Source of the DNA: a virus
DNA length: 20,718 bases
Reading direction: 5' to 3' (one strand)
IMG/VR virus record: IMGVR_UViG_3300033149_001484
Location: 1 to 20,718 of that record
How positions within the stretch are numbered: the stretch's first letter is position 1; each line of letters begins with the position of its first letter. A model generated the notes under the pieces. That model ran no database searches and had not been told where the DNA came from. It saw nothing but the letters and a program-made list of their open reading frames with translations. Positions 12,915 through 19,897 of the stretch are shown here, in pieces. The position numbers were made by a program, and so were the translations under genes.

Positions 12915-13071
12915 ACCGCTACCAGTCAAGTTGTTCTTTTGGGTACGTGGGAACAAGCACATCCAATACCTAGCAGTAAATCATCGTTGGGTATTCTGCC
13001 CCACCCTTGAGATAGCCCGCAATTATGCCCGAAAACACGGATACGATGGAATCAAAATCCAACCCATTTAA
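12901..13071 (+). CDS. Very small hypothetical protein, 56 aa
   Basis: MTMTKPLPVKLFFWVRGNKH onward: two strands, then an amphipathic helix LEIARNYARKHGYDGIKIQ. It resembles a mini alpha/beta module. Its ATG at 12901 has GGGAG 6 bases upstream, located within the end of the previous gene, and overlaps it by 14 bp, which argues for coupled translation. I do not recognise it. It ends just before the 13082 repeat region. Confidence 0.5.
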   Translation: MTMTKPLPVKLFFWVRGNKHIQYLAVNHRWVFCPTLEIARNYARKHGYDGIKIQPI

Positions 13072-13081
13072 GCCTAGAAAT

Positions 13082-13193
13082 CGCAAGAGCGCAAGGAAGC
13101 CCTAACCTGCGCTCTTGCGCTCTTGCGCTCTTGCGCTCTTGGATAACACCGTAAGAGCGCAAGAAAGTAAGAAAGTAAAAAAAGTTGTTAGGG
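13082..13193. repeat. 8-bp tandem repeat with interlocking hairpins
   Basis: Four exact tandem copies of GCGCTCTT lie at 13109-13140. Inverted copies lie on both sides: CGCAAGAGCGCA (13082-13093) pairs perfectly with 13108-13119 (12 bp), and 13129-13140 pairs perfectly with AAGAGCGCAAGA (13153-13164, 12 bp). An outer pair, CCCTAAC (13100-13106) and GTTAGGG (13187-13193), encloses the second hairpin but sits in the loop of the first, so the foldings compete. A-rich repeats follow. It could be an iteron-like origin, an operator cluster or a structured RNA. Confidence 0.7.
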
Positions 13194-13386
13194 ACGGTTT
13201 AATCAGGAAAACCACCACCAAAAACCACCACTAAACACCCCCCTACTCGTATACGGGGGTGGAGAGATCCCGGTTTCCAAGTAGAACTTATTATATATAG
13301 AGAGGGGAGACGGAAGAATATAACACTGTAAGAAAGTATAAAAAAGTAAGGACGTAACATTGAAGAGAAGACGGAGATAACGTGTC
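13167..13386. other. A-rich non-coding stretch with further repeats
   Basis: Part of the 315-bp gene-free gap from 13072. GTAAGAAAGTA followed by an A run and GT occurs at 13167-13185 and again at 13328-13347. AAAACCACCAC occurs at 13208-13218 and 13221-13231. A hairpin, CACCCCC (13236-13242)/GGGGGTG (13255-13261), has CGTATACG in its loop. TATATATAG near 13290 is A/T-rich and easy to melt. No strong promoter with a clear -35 is seen before 13387. Together these suggest a replication or regulatory locus (inference). Confidence 0.4.
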
Positions 13387-13686
13387 ATGACCCACAAGAT
13401 GGTAACCGATAAGGCCATAGAACAGGTCAGAAAGTCTCTAACTGAATTATGGTATAGAGAGGGATTTGCCGAGACCGAACAAGCCCTCTGCCATCTAGCT
13501 ATGCCGCTACTGCGCAGTCAGAGCAGTCAGAGTAATTGTGAGCATCGCAGGGCGGGAGCCATCTTATTGGGCGACTACCTGTTCTGCCGCCGACAAATGG
13601 GCATGCCAAACAGACTAGCCCTCAAAACCGTTTTGCGACCAATTCCAGACCCCAAGCCGGGGGAAGGGGGGAACACACTATACTAG
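13387..13686 (+). CDS. Hypothetical protein, 99 aa
   Basis: MTHKMVTDKAIEQVRKSLTE and a second helix rich in Leu/Ala (FAETEQALCHLAMPLL), then SQSSQSNCEHRRAGAILLGD and CRRQMGMPNRLALKTV. Mostly helical with a basic C-terminal third. The ATG at 13387 follows GGAG by 10 bases. A repeated CAGTCAGAG encodes the SQSSQS stretch. It is the last plus-strand gene before convergence. No function recognised. Confidence 0.5.
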   Translation: MTHKMVTDKAIEQVRKSLTELWYREGFAETEQALCHLAMPLLRSQSSQSNCEHRRAGAILLGDYLFCRRQMGMPNRLALKTVLRPIPDPKPGEGGNTLY

Positions 13687-13689
13687 TTC

Positions 13690-13962
13690 TCCCCAGCCGC
13701 AACAGTGCTACCAAACCTGGTGCCAGGTAGCCCCATCTATCCACCCGGTAGTAGGGGGTCTTTCTACGTGCCCGTAGCAGGCCTATTTAGGCCTTGCGTG
13801 GCGGAAGGCTATAGTGTCCGACCACAATCCTTGCGACGCCCGTACGGGGCTGCTAGGTGCCTCTACGGGCGTATTTGGGGGCAGGGGCGTGCCCTGATAG
13901 ATCCTCTACCCCCCGCAAGCTGGGATGGGAGTAACAGCACCCCACTATATTAGGGGGTAGAG
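13690..13962. other. Convergent intergenic region rich in hairpins
   Basis: Between the ends of the plus-strand and minus-strand genes lie several perfect inverted repeats: ACCTGG-TG-CCAGGT near 13718; AGGCCTA (13779-13785)/TAGGCCT (13788-13794); ACGCCCGTA (13836-13844)/TACGGGCGT (13864-13872); CAGGG-GCGTG-CCCTG near 13882; CTCTACCCCC (13904-13913)/GGGGGTAGAG (13953-13962). None has a long T run, so they are not standard terminators, although some may help end the two converging transcripts. A structured RNA is possible. An 82-codon ORF here lacks a ribosome site and is not called. Confidence 0.4.
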
Positions 13963-14702
13963 GGTAATACCCAAGGCCCCCCACTAGCCTGCCACGGTAC
14001 CACACCCAAGTGGGCCTGTCTAGTGCGGTCGGTTAGTAGCTCCTGGCTAAGTTCTGTACAGCCGGGATCACAGTGGGGGTGCATCTGGTGATGACCGATG
14101 ATACTCCTGGAGTAGATCGGCCGTAGCCCCAGACCTTGCGTAAGGCATAGTGCAAACCACCTATCCTCCGCCGACGGTGCCGTGAATTCCTCATCATTAC
14201 CACCGACGGTATATAGATCGGTTCGGTATAATGATCCCAGAAAGAATAATGGTCTCCGTCGTTGGGGACTTACATATACCTGCAACTTGTCACCGTATCC
14301 TCTCCCTTTGGGGTCGGACACCATCTGTCCCTGCTTATCTACGTTGATTACGGTTGCCAGCAGAAAGTACCCCGGTCGTAGATCGCTACATAAATGATCG
14401 ATACACCGGGGACTGTGGTGGATTACATCATCCGACTGACATATTAGGATTGTCCCCTTAGCTGCACGATAGGCCACATTCCGGGCGATGGCGGGATTGC
14501 GATAGCTCGGTTCTCGCTCTATGCGGATGTAGTTCACTCCCGGGAATTCCCCGCACACCTTACGAGTGCCGTCACCGGGGGAGCCATCGTCCACCACGAT
14601 TACTTCGTAGGGTAAGGACACTACCTGCTGGAAAATACTGGTGAGGGTGTTCTTGAGTAACTCCGGTCGGTCGTAAGTCGCAATACAAATGCTACACTTC
14701 AT
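13950..14702 (-). CDS. GT2-family glycosyltransferase
   Basis: A 250-residue GT-A fold sugar transferase. The N-terminus MKCSICIATYDRPELLKNTL and VIVVDDGS bind the nucleotide sugar; the metal-binding DXD equivalent is CQSDDV. ARNVAYRAAKG and FFLGSLYRTDLYTVGGNDEEF are characteristic further on. It is clearly a paralogue of the N-terminal half of the 18622-17297 protein (shared GGNDE, IGHHQ, ASGGPW), without the methyltransferase. Its ATG shares a base with the stop codon of the C-terminal radical SAM frame (TAATG), showing tight coupling. GGAG lies 8 bases upstream. Acceptor unknown. Confidence 0.82.
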   Translation of the reverse strand: MKCSICIATYDRPELLKNTLTSIFQQVVSLPYEVIVVDDGSPGDGTRKVCGEFPGVNYIRIEREPSYRNPAIARNVAYRAAKGTILICQSDDVIHHSPRCIDHLCSDLRPGYFLLATVINVDKQGQMVSDPKGRGYGDKLQVYVSPQRRRPLFFLGSLYRTDLYTVGGNDEEFTAPSAEDRWFALCLTQGLGLRPIYSRSIIGHHQMHPHCDPGCTELSQELLTDRTRQAHLGVVPWQASGGPWVLPSTP

Positions 14703-14807
14703 TACAGGAACTCCGGATGGTTGACACCCTCGATTAACGGACGGAGAATCTGGTTATAACTCTCATAGTAGCACTTCCGGCAAGGTACCCGGAACAACTT
14801 ACGTTTT
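14702..14807 (-). pseudogene. Displaced C-terminus of the split radical SAM/SPASM-like gene
   Basis: In a frame shifted by one base relative to the upstream ORF, this stretch encodes RKLFRVPCRKCYYESYNQIL and ends NHPEFL, a CxxC-containing tail typical of the end of radical SAM/SPASM proteins. Removing one A from the four-A run (plus-strand T run 14804-14807) would join the two frames into one protein of about 318 residues. The stop TAA overlaps the next ATG (TAATG) as expected of the true gene end. Sequencing error, mutation or programmed +1 shift cannot be told apart. Confidence 0.65.
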
Positions 14808-15659
14808 ACGTTCCGGTCCGTATATCTCACGTAGGTTGAACGCACTACCCATCCGAAGTTGCTTAGGCATGTCCCGAATACCGTTGTCCAGGGCATATTG
14901 AGCGCCGCAACATAGGTACATGTCAAAATTGGGATCTATGACGGGTTTGATGTATCCGATGACGCATGTCTTGGAGGGTGTGGGTCGGTCTCTGTGCTGG
15001 TAGATTACCCTCTTGTCTATTCCCGATAAGTACTGTCTGACCCTGTCTAAATCTACTAGTTGAGCGTTAAACAGATCGGCTACCAGCCTGACGTGCGTGA
15101 ACTTTTCGTCGTTGGCAAATTCCACCAGTTCACGAATGCGTCGATAGTTAGGGTGCGGAGATACTACATAAGAAAACGCCCAATCGACCAACGGTCCCCT
15201 GTTGATAGCTCCCTCTATAGTTTCCAACCATTTGGGGGTCACTTCCTGCTCATCGCTGCAACTTATACGGCACCAGACCATCTTACTAAAATCGTGTTTC
15301 TCTAGCTTATCTAGTAGAAAACCATTAGACACTAGGCCGATGGAAATACCACACTCCTTGAATTGCCGTAACATATCGGACAAACCGGGGTGGCATAATG
15401 GTTCTCCACCACCAGTGATAGTTACAGTCTTGCAACCTAGTTGAGCCAGTTCCCTGATGATAGTCAGCGACTTATCAATAGGCATGGTGGCTTGTTTGTT
15501 TCGATCCCGACAGGAACAAAACGTACAGTTTCGGTTACAGATATTTGTGGGCATCCATTGGACATGAACGGGCAATAATTCAGTCACACCTTCAGCATTC
15601 AGAAATAGCTTCGGAGGAATATAATCAGCAGCGCTATAACTTGCGCGTATATCAGTCAT
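14799..15659 (-). CDS. Radical SAM enzyme, SPASM-like (main reading frame)
   Basis: A 286-residue protein as read. The 4Fe-4S/SAM site is CNRNCTFC (C41, C45, C48), and the SAM-binding GGE motif is ITGGGEPLCHP (81-91). A C-terminal Cys set (CVIGYIKPVIDPNFDMYLCC) suits an auxiliary cluster as in SPASM proteins. The ORF stops at a TAA right after NLREIYGPERKT, where the family would continue to a final CxxC; that piece lies in the next frame. The ATG at 15659 overlaps the preceding gene by 8 bp with AGGA upstream. Radical SAM enzymes of this sort modify peptides, sugars or nucleotides; the substrate is not evident. Confidence 0.8.
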   Translation of the reverse strand: MTDIRASYSAADYIPPKLFLNAEGVTELLPVHVQWMPTNICNRNCTFCSCRDRNKQATMPIDKSLTIIRELAQLGCKTVTITGGGEPLCHPGLSDMLRQFKECGISIGLVSNGFLLDKLEKHDFSKMVWCRISCSDEQEVTPKWLETIEGAINRGPLVDWAFSYVVSPHPNYRRIRELVEFANDEKFTHVRLVADLFNAQLVDLDRVRQYLSGIDKRVIYQHRDRPTPSKTCVIGYIKPVIDPNFDMYLCCGAQYALDNGIRDMPKQLRMGSAFNLREIYGPERKT

Positions 15660-16536
15660 AGTTGGTTATCCTGGCCTTCGGCGGTAAGACTTCTAGGATC
15701 GTCCTAGTGAGCGTGGTTATTTGGTGTGTCACATTATTAGGGGTGAGCGTAGTTTTGGGTCCACGGGCAGTCCCGGAGCCTCCAAACCAGTGAATACCAT
15801 AACAGTTGTCCGGTAGTTTACAATCCCACCTAAATATCTTATGTGTCTCTCTCCAATCGAATGGGTATACAGTTTCGTCCGGCACTCTAGCTATACATAG
15901 GGGAGTATACTTGTCCATAAACCTGGCAATAGTTTTGTGCGCTCCTTGGTTAGTCGTATGGTATTTTCCAGTGCCCGCTAACCTATAAAGTACTTCTACC
16001 CCATATTTCTGGTAGCCTACGTAACTCTCGTCTGTTCGTTGGGCTTCCTGATAAACATCTTGAAACAACAGGTTACCCGGCGATGTCCCAAAGAACCCTA
16101 TAGCCATGAATCCTCGCTCTACACAGAAAATGACATCCTGGGTATTAGCTTTTTCACCCCTTGTCGTTGTTAGGTTATCTAGGGACCTGCGCCATAGAAT
16201 ATCCATATCGGCATACCAACCTCCTCGACTAGCTAGGGTTTTCCACTGGTACAGGTCACAAGCATAAGCCGGGGGCATACCCATCCAGTCCCCCGAAGTC
16301 TCGTGAATGATGCCTAAGTCATCTAGCCGCTCCCGCCAATCGAACCCCGCATATTCCTCATCCGCTGCGATGTCTTCCTCCCACCGGCCCCGTTGAATAT
16401 CTTCCTCGTGGGTTGGTTGGCAGAGATAAATCTTCCAATTGGGGTGGAATACCCTAAATGATGCCAAGGTTAGCCATCGCAACCAGGACATACGGCCTTG
16501 CCAATAGAACGATATGATGTTCGGAATCTTGCTCAT
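15652..16536 (-). CDS. GT32-like glycosyltransferase with DXD motif
   Basis: A 294-residue protein: IPNIISFYWQGRMSWLRW start, ACDLYQWKTLASRGGWYADM with DMD (110-112), and a late YGIHWFGGSG. This order matches the Gly_transf_sug/GT32 class, in which DXD binds the metal and sugar nucleotide. It ends in a basic tail. It overlaps the previous gene by 4 bp (ATGA) and the next by 8 bp. Cytoplasmic: no signal peptide or membrane segment. Donor and acceptor are unknown. It is one of two such enzymes here (the other is at 18636). Confidence 0.75.
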   Translation of the reverse strand: MSKIPNIISFYWQGRMSWLRWLTLASFRVFHPNWKIYLCQPTHEEDIQRGRWEEDIAADEEYAGFDWRERLDDLGIIHETSGDWMGMPPAYACDLYQWKTLASRGGWYADMDILWRRSLDNLTTTRGEKANTQDVIFCVERGFMAIGFFGTSPGNLLFQDVYQEAQRTDESYVGYQKYGVEVLYRLAGTGKYHTTNQGAHKTIARFMDKYTPLCIARVPDETVYPFDWRETHKIFRWDCKLPDNCYGIHWFGGSGTARGPKTTLTPNNVTHQITTLTRTILEVLPPKARITNYD

Positions 16537-17300
16537 GGTAGTTTCCCGGCCGATGGTCTACATAGTTTTTCGGCCGATGGTCCATTAGCAGCTTTTCGCG
16601 ACTCGATTATTTTGACGGTATTAGCTAGGTGCTCCAGCCATCGACTAACACGTTCACCATTATCTATCCGTGGGGTTACCCTACCACACCAGTTCCAACC
16701 GACGCGGTTATTTTCTGGTAAACCTTCCGGCCCTAGATGGAGTACTTCCCACGGTGGTCTAATCTTCTTGTCGGGCGGGTACCGTTGTTCAAAATCTGAA
16801 TCTCCCCCACCGCAATGCGGCCAACAACTTGTATGCCACGGGGGGTTAATCGCGCTAGCATGGAATATCTGACAGTACCCCGAGAACTCTCCCGGTCTCG
16901 TAGGACTAGGGTATTGCTCCCAATCAGTGACGGGACAACGGATAAACTCTCTGGGGGTTTCTACTATCCGGCGTATCGGAGCATACAGGCAAGATCGATC
17001 CATCACTGGGATCTGAATGCTATCGGGTAGGACTATATCAGCATCCCAAACGCAAATCCAACCATCCCTACCTAACTCATCGAAGCCCTGCTCTATAGCC
17101 GCCCCCTTGTTAAACGCCGCCCCTCGATCGTAGAAAATATCCGTGACTAATAGATTCACCCCATAACTGAAAGCTATCTGCTGTGTCTGTTTGTCTCTGG
17201 TGGATGTGACTACCAGGGTTTGCTCAAAATGCCTCCGGTTGCGGGGCAATGTATAGGCTAGAAAGTCATCGTACTCCACACAGACGGTTAGTGACTTCAC
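16533..17300 (-). CDS. GT-A glycosyltransferase-like protein, GTG start
   Basis: A 255-residue GT-A protein: KSLTVCVEYDDFLAYTLPRN, FNKGAAIEQGFDELGRDGW, then WDADIVLP with DAD (86-88). The C-terminal half has Trp/His/Pro and GGGDSDFEQR typical of family A/galactosyltransferase-like folds. The GTG at 17300 is chosen because GGAGG lies 7 bases upstream and GTGA overlaps the stop of the preceding gene; the ATG at 17321 would sit across this ribosome site. Its tail contains a near repeat, GPSAEKL and RPSAGKLP, from duplicated CGGCCGATGGTC DNA. Function: sugar transfer, specificity unknown. Confidence 0.72.
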   Translation of the reverse strand: MKSLTVCVEYDDFLAYTLPRNRRHFEQTLVVTSTRDKQTQQIAFSYGVNLLVTDIFYDRGAAFNKGAAIEQGFDELGRDGWICVWDADIVLPDSIQIPVMDRSCLYAPIRRIVETPREFIRCPVTDWEQYPSPTRPGEFSGYCQIFHASAINPPWHTSCWPHCGGGDSDFEQRYPPDKKIRPPWEVLHLGPEGLPENNRVGWNWCGRVTPRIDNGERVSRWLEHLANTVKIIESRKAANGPSAEKLCRPSAGKLP

Positions 17301-18622
17301 GGTAAATCCTCCAGATTCCACAACCCCAAGCTCTTATCCTGAAACGACGGATAACTTTCCCGGCAATCTTCGTTAATTAGCTCTACCGGTTCCGGGAAGT
17401 TGAACGGTGGGGCTTGTAGATTGTAGGGTCTCCACCTGCCCGTCTCATGTGACTGAATCACCCTACCGTTACCGTGCCTGGGGAAAGTGGTGCTAAGTAA
17501 CCACTTGGCTCCATTCTGCCTGAAGTTGCGGATAGCCCTGGATATATCTCCAGAACAGAGGTGTACTAGGCAATCTCGACACAATATCAAGTCCGCTTCG
17601 GGTAGGTGATCCTGTAATATGTCCGAACAATGAAACTCTCCCCAGTCCTCCGAGTTGAGTTGCTCGATAATTTCCGGCACGATGTCAACCCCAAGGTATC
17701 GTACGTCGTGTAATTCCATCCTCCGTATCCAATGACAATCACCACAGGGGGCGTCTAGTAGAGTCTTCACACCTAACCTGTCAAGTAGGTTCGGGATGGC
17801 TTGTCTAATTACTTTGGTGGCCTCTAGGGATGAACCTTCCCCGCTACGTGATTCCGTACCGCCCCAGATATTCTTCTGGTATATCTGCTTGAATATTTCC
17901 TGGTGAGACGTTAGCCAAGGGCCACCACTGGCACACCAGGGTATTTCGCCCCGTTCCGCCTGTTCCCGTTTTGTCTTAATGAGTTTACGGTTGATTATCT
18001 CGCCCCTCCTATTAACCGACACGGGATGCCATTGGTGGTGTCCAATCGGATAATCCAGGTAGACAGGTGTAAGTCCTCTACCTTTAGTCAGACAGTCCGC
18101 AAGCCATTGATCCTCACATGCGTGACCGGCCATAAAATCTTCGTCGTTACCGCCGATAGCATACAGGTCTTCACGGAACAAAGCGCCAAGGAAGAATAGC
18201 GGGGCTTGTCTCTCCTTCCCGGTAAACACACCACGTATCTTTCCATCCGGGCCTAGACAATCCACATGGGCGAACACACAGTACCCAGGTGCCAGTGCGT
18301 CAATCAGGGAGTCTATGGTATCCCGGTTGGTATGTACCACATCGTCACTTTGGAGAATTGTGATCGGACCTTTAGCCATCCGATAGGCCACATTGCGAGC
18401 ATGGGATGGATTGCGGGGTATGGGCTCTCGGTCTATGTGGTGATAGACGGTATCGTAGTTGGTGCATATAGCCCTATTCTCATCGGACTGCAACGAACCA
18501 TCGTCCACCACAATCACCTCCGGATTGTGTTTGGTGTGCTGTCGGTGGATACTTTCCAAGGTCCGTTTGAGTAGCCGGGGACGGTTGAACGTAGCCATAC
18601 AGATTGACACGTCGGGAGTCAT
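17297..18622 (-). CDS. GT2 glycosyltransferase fused to a class I SAM methyltransferase
   Basis: A 441-residue two-domain enzyme. Residues 1-236 are a GT2 domain (VSICMATFNRPRLLKR, VIVVDDGS, ILQSDDV at 89-95, YAIGGNDEDF, IGHHQWHP) closely like the 250-residue protein at 13950. Residues about 237-441 are a Rossmann methyltransferase: KNIWGGTESRSGEGS, then TLLDAPCGDCHWI (motif I), YLGVDIVPE and ADLILCRDCLVHL. The fusion suggests sequential transfer and methylation of one glycan (inference). ATG at 18622 has AGGA 7 bases upstream. It overlaps the next gene at GTGA. The GT2 domain likely duplicated with or from the stand-alone copy. Confidence 0.83.
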   Translation of the reverse strand: MTPDVSICMATFNRPRLLKRTLESIHRQHTKHNPEVIVVDDGSLQSDENRAICTNYDTVYHHIDREPIPRNPSHARNVAYRMAKGPITILQSDDVVHTNRDTIDSLIDALAPGYCVFAHVDCLGPDGKIRGVFTGKERQAPLFFLGALFREDLYAIGGNDEDFMAGHACEDQWLADCLTKGRGLTPVYLDYPIGHHQWHPVSVNRRGEIINRKLIKTKREQAERGEIPWCASGGPWLTSHQEIFKQIYQKNIWGGTESRSGEGSSLEATKVIRQAIPNLLDRLGVKTLLDAPCGDCHWIRRMELHDVRYLGVDIVPEIIEQLNSEDWGEFHCSDILQDHLPEADLILCRDCLVHLCSGDISRAIRNFRQNGAKWLLSTTFPRHGNGRVIQSHETGRWRPYNLQAPPFNFPEPVELINEDCRESYPSFQDKSLGLWNLEDLP

Positions 18623-18635
18623 TTGCCGTTCCTGT

Positions 18636-19358
18636 TTATCGTGTGCGCATAATCAGTAACTTGTGTATCAGCAGGGGACTTTGGTGCCACTTGGATACAG
18701 GTAGGGTTATTTCCCTATTATGTCGATACATGAAGTAAGAGTGGTTAAGTCCAAATAGTAGGCTGTGTTCCTCCAGATGGTCCCAGAATTCCCCTGGTTG
18801 AAAGAAAGTTTCCACCGAATTATCAATCTCAATAGGTAAGAAAGTCTTCAGACACGCCCTAACGGCCCCAGGATACTCGGGTACAAAGTGACTCAAGACG
18901 CCTTCCCCTAGTGCCGCCCAGTTAAGAGTAGACGGGAGGTCGTGTTTCAGTTTGTAGTTGATTCTCCCTAACCACTCATAAGCCACCTCCTGAGTACAGT
19001 AGATATAACCGTTCATAACTCGCAATGGTAGATTTGTCCACTGGGCGTAGATAACGGAAGCATCTCTGGGATACAACTCAAGCAATCTAGCCGGGTCTTG
19101 TAGACCGATGGTGTCTGCATCTACCCAGAGACCTCCATGCTTGGCTAATAGGGCAGCACGATACACGTTGGCCCTATAGGTCGGACTGGCCGGTAGTCCC
19201 CTGAAGTTAGTATGAATAGTCTCAACATCTAAATACTGTTCTAGGTTCTCAGGTGTAACTAGGGTGTAGGTAGACTGTTCGCAAACCTTGCGCATAGATT
19301 CGATACAGACATCGATATAGTGGGGTCGCCGGCCTTCCCAGTAGCTCCAGACGTTCAT
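18636..19358 (-). CDS. GT32-like/capsular glycosyltransferase with DXD motif
   Basis: A 240-residue protein: MNVWSYWEGRRPHYIDVCIE, then TYRANVYRAALLAKHGGLWV followed by DAD (80-82), the metal/sugar-nucleotide site of the GT32/capsular-synthesis class. The C-terminal half is less conserved (ALGEGVLSHFVPEYPG, LLFGLNHSYFMYRH). It starts at ATG 19358 with GGAG 5 bases upstream and overlaps the previous methyltransferase by 4 bp. A gap of 13 bp separates it from the fusion protein downstream. No signal peptide. Substrate unknown. Confidence 0.75.
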   Translation of the reverse strand: MNVWSYWEGRRPHYIDVCIESMRKVCEQSTYTLVTPENLEQYLDVETIHTNFRGLPASPTYRANVYRAALLAKHGGLWVDADTIGLQDPARLLELYPRDASVIYAQWTNLPLRVMNGYIYCTQEVAYEWLGRINYKLKHDLPSTLNWAALGEGVLSHFVPEYPGAVRACLKTFLPIEIDNSVETFFQPGEFWDHLEEHSLLFGLNHSYFMYRHNREITLPVSKWHQSPLLIHKLLIMRTR

Positions 19359-19897
19359 AGTTGCTCCATATCTAAAGCATCAAATGCTAGAATTAGGTGC
19401 TTTGCCCTAGTGCCGTTGTTCAGGGGCCTCTCTACTATTAACCTTTCGGAGGGTGTTGTGTGGATTGTCCAGCTACTTATATCTTCCTCTGTAACGTCAT
19501 AATGTATGTCGCTTGGAGGACAATCCAACCAACCTAGTGGGAAACTCAGGATAGCTGAATGGGATACCCTAATAACTTCGCTAAAAGCCTGCTGTTGCAT
19601 TGGTCCTAAATGCTCCCACACTTGGAGGGCCACCACACAATCGTAGGCTTTATCAGCTATGGGCCAGGGGACAACTCTAGCATCATGCCTATAGCGAATC
19701 TGGGGTTGGGTATCAGGTAGATCCATAACGTCGGAACCAACAAAAATTGGGTCAATTGCCCCAATCTCCAACAGCGTCTGGGGGTTACGGGACATAACCA
19801 TCCGATGCACTTCCCGGAAATACTCCCAACGTCCGGAGTAATATACTAGATGTTTGACTAGCTTGTGGTATTGCTCATAGCTTATCGGTTCAATCAT
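19355..19897 (-). CDS. Class I SAM-dependent methyltransferase-like protein
   Basis: A 180-residue protein. TLLEIGAIDP (about 41-50) is a motif I-like SAM site, and AYDCVVALQVWEHLGPMQQQ fits motif II/post-II of the Methyltransf_11 class. It lacks a strict GxGxG, which suggests a diverged or specialised member. It overlaps genes on both sides by 4 bp (ATGA), a pattern of translational coupling. It may methylate a sugar or lipid-linked intermediate made by its neighbours. It is short compared with full-length families but complete in frame. Confidence 0.7.
   Translation of the reverse strand: MIEPISYEQYHKLVKHLVYYSGRWEYFREVHRMVMSRNPQTLLEIGAIDPIFVGSDVMDLPDTQPQIRYRHDARVVPWPIADKAYDCVVALQVWEHLGPMQQQAFSEVIRVSHSAILSFPLGWLDCPPSDIHYDVTEEDISSWTIHTTPSERLIVERPLNNGTRAKHLILAFDALDMEQL

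Noticed and set aside
13082-13164. CRISPR array
   Set aside because: The repeat is 8 bp and strictly tandem without spacers; no cas gene is present.
13705-13953. 82-codon ORF on the plus strand in the convergent gap
   Set aside because: GTG start without a ribosome site, Pro/Arg/Gly-rich composition that follows the GC-rich hairpins, and it runs into the end of the glycosyltransferase gene.
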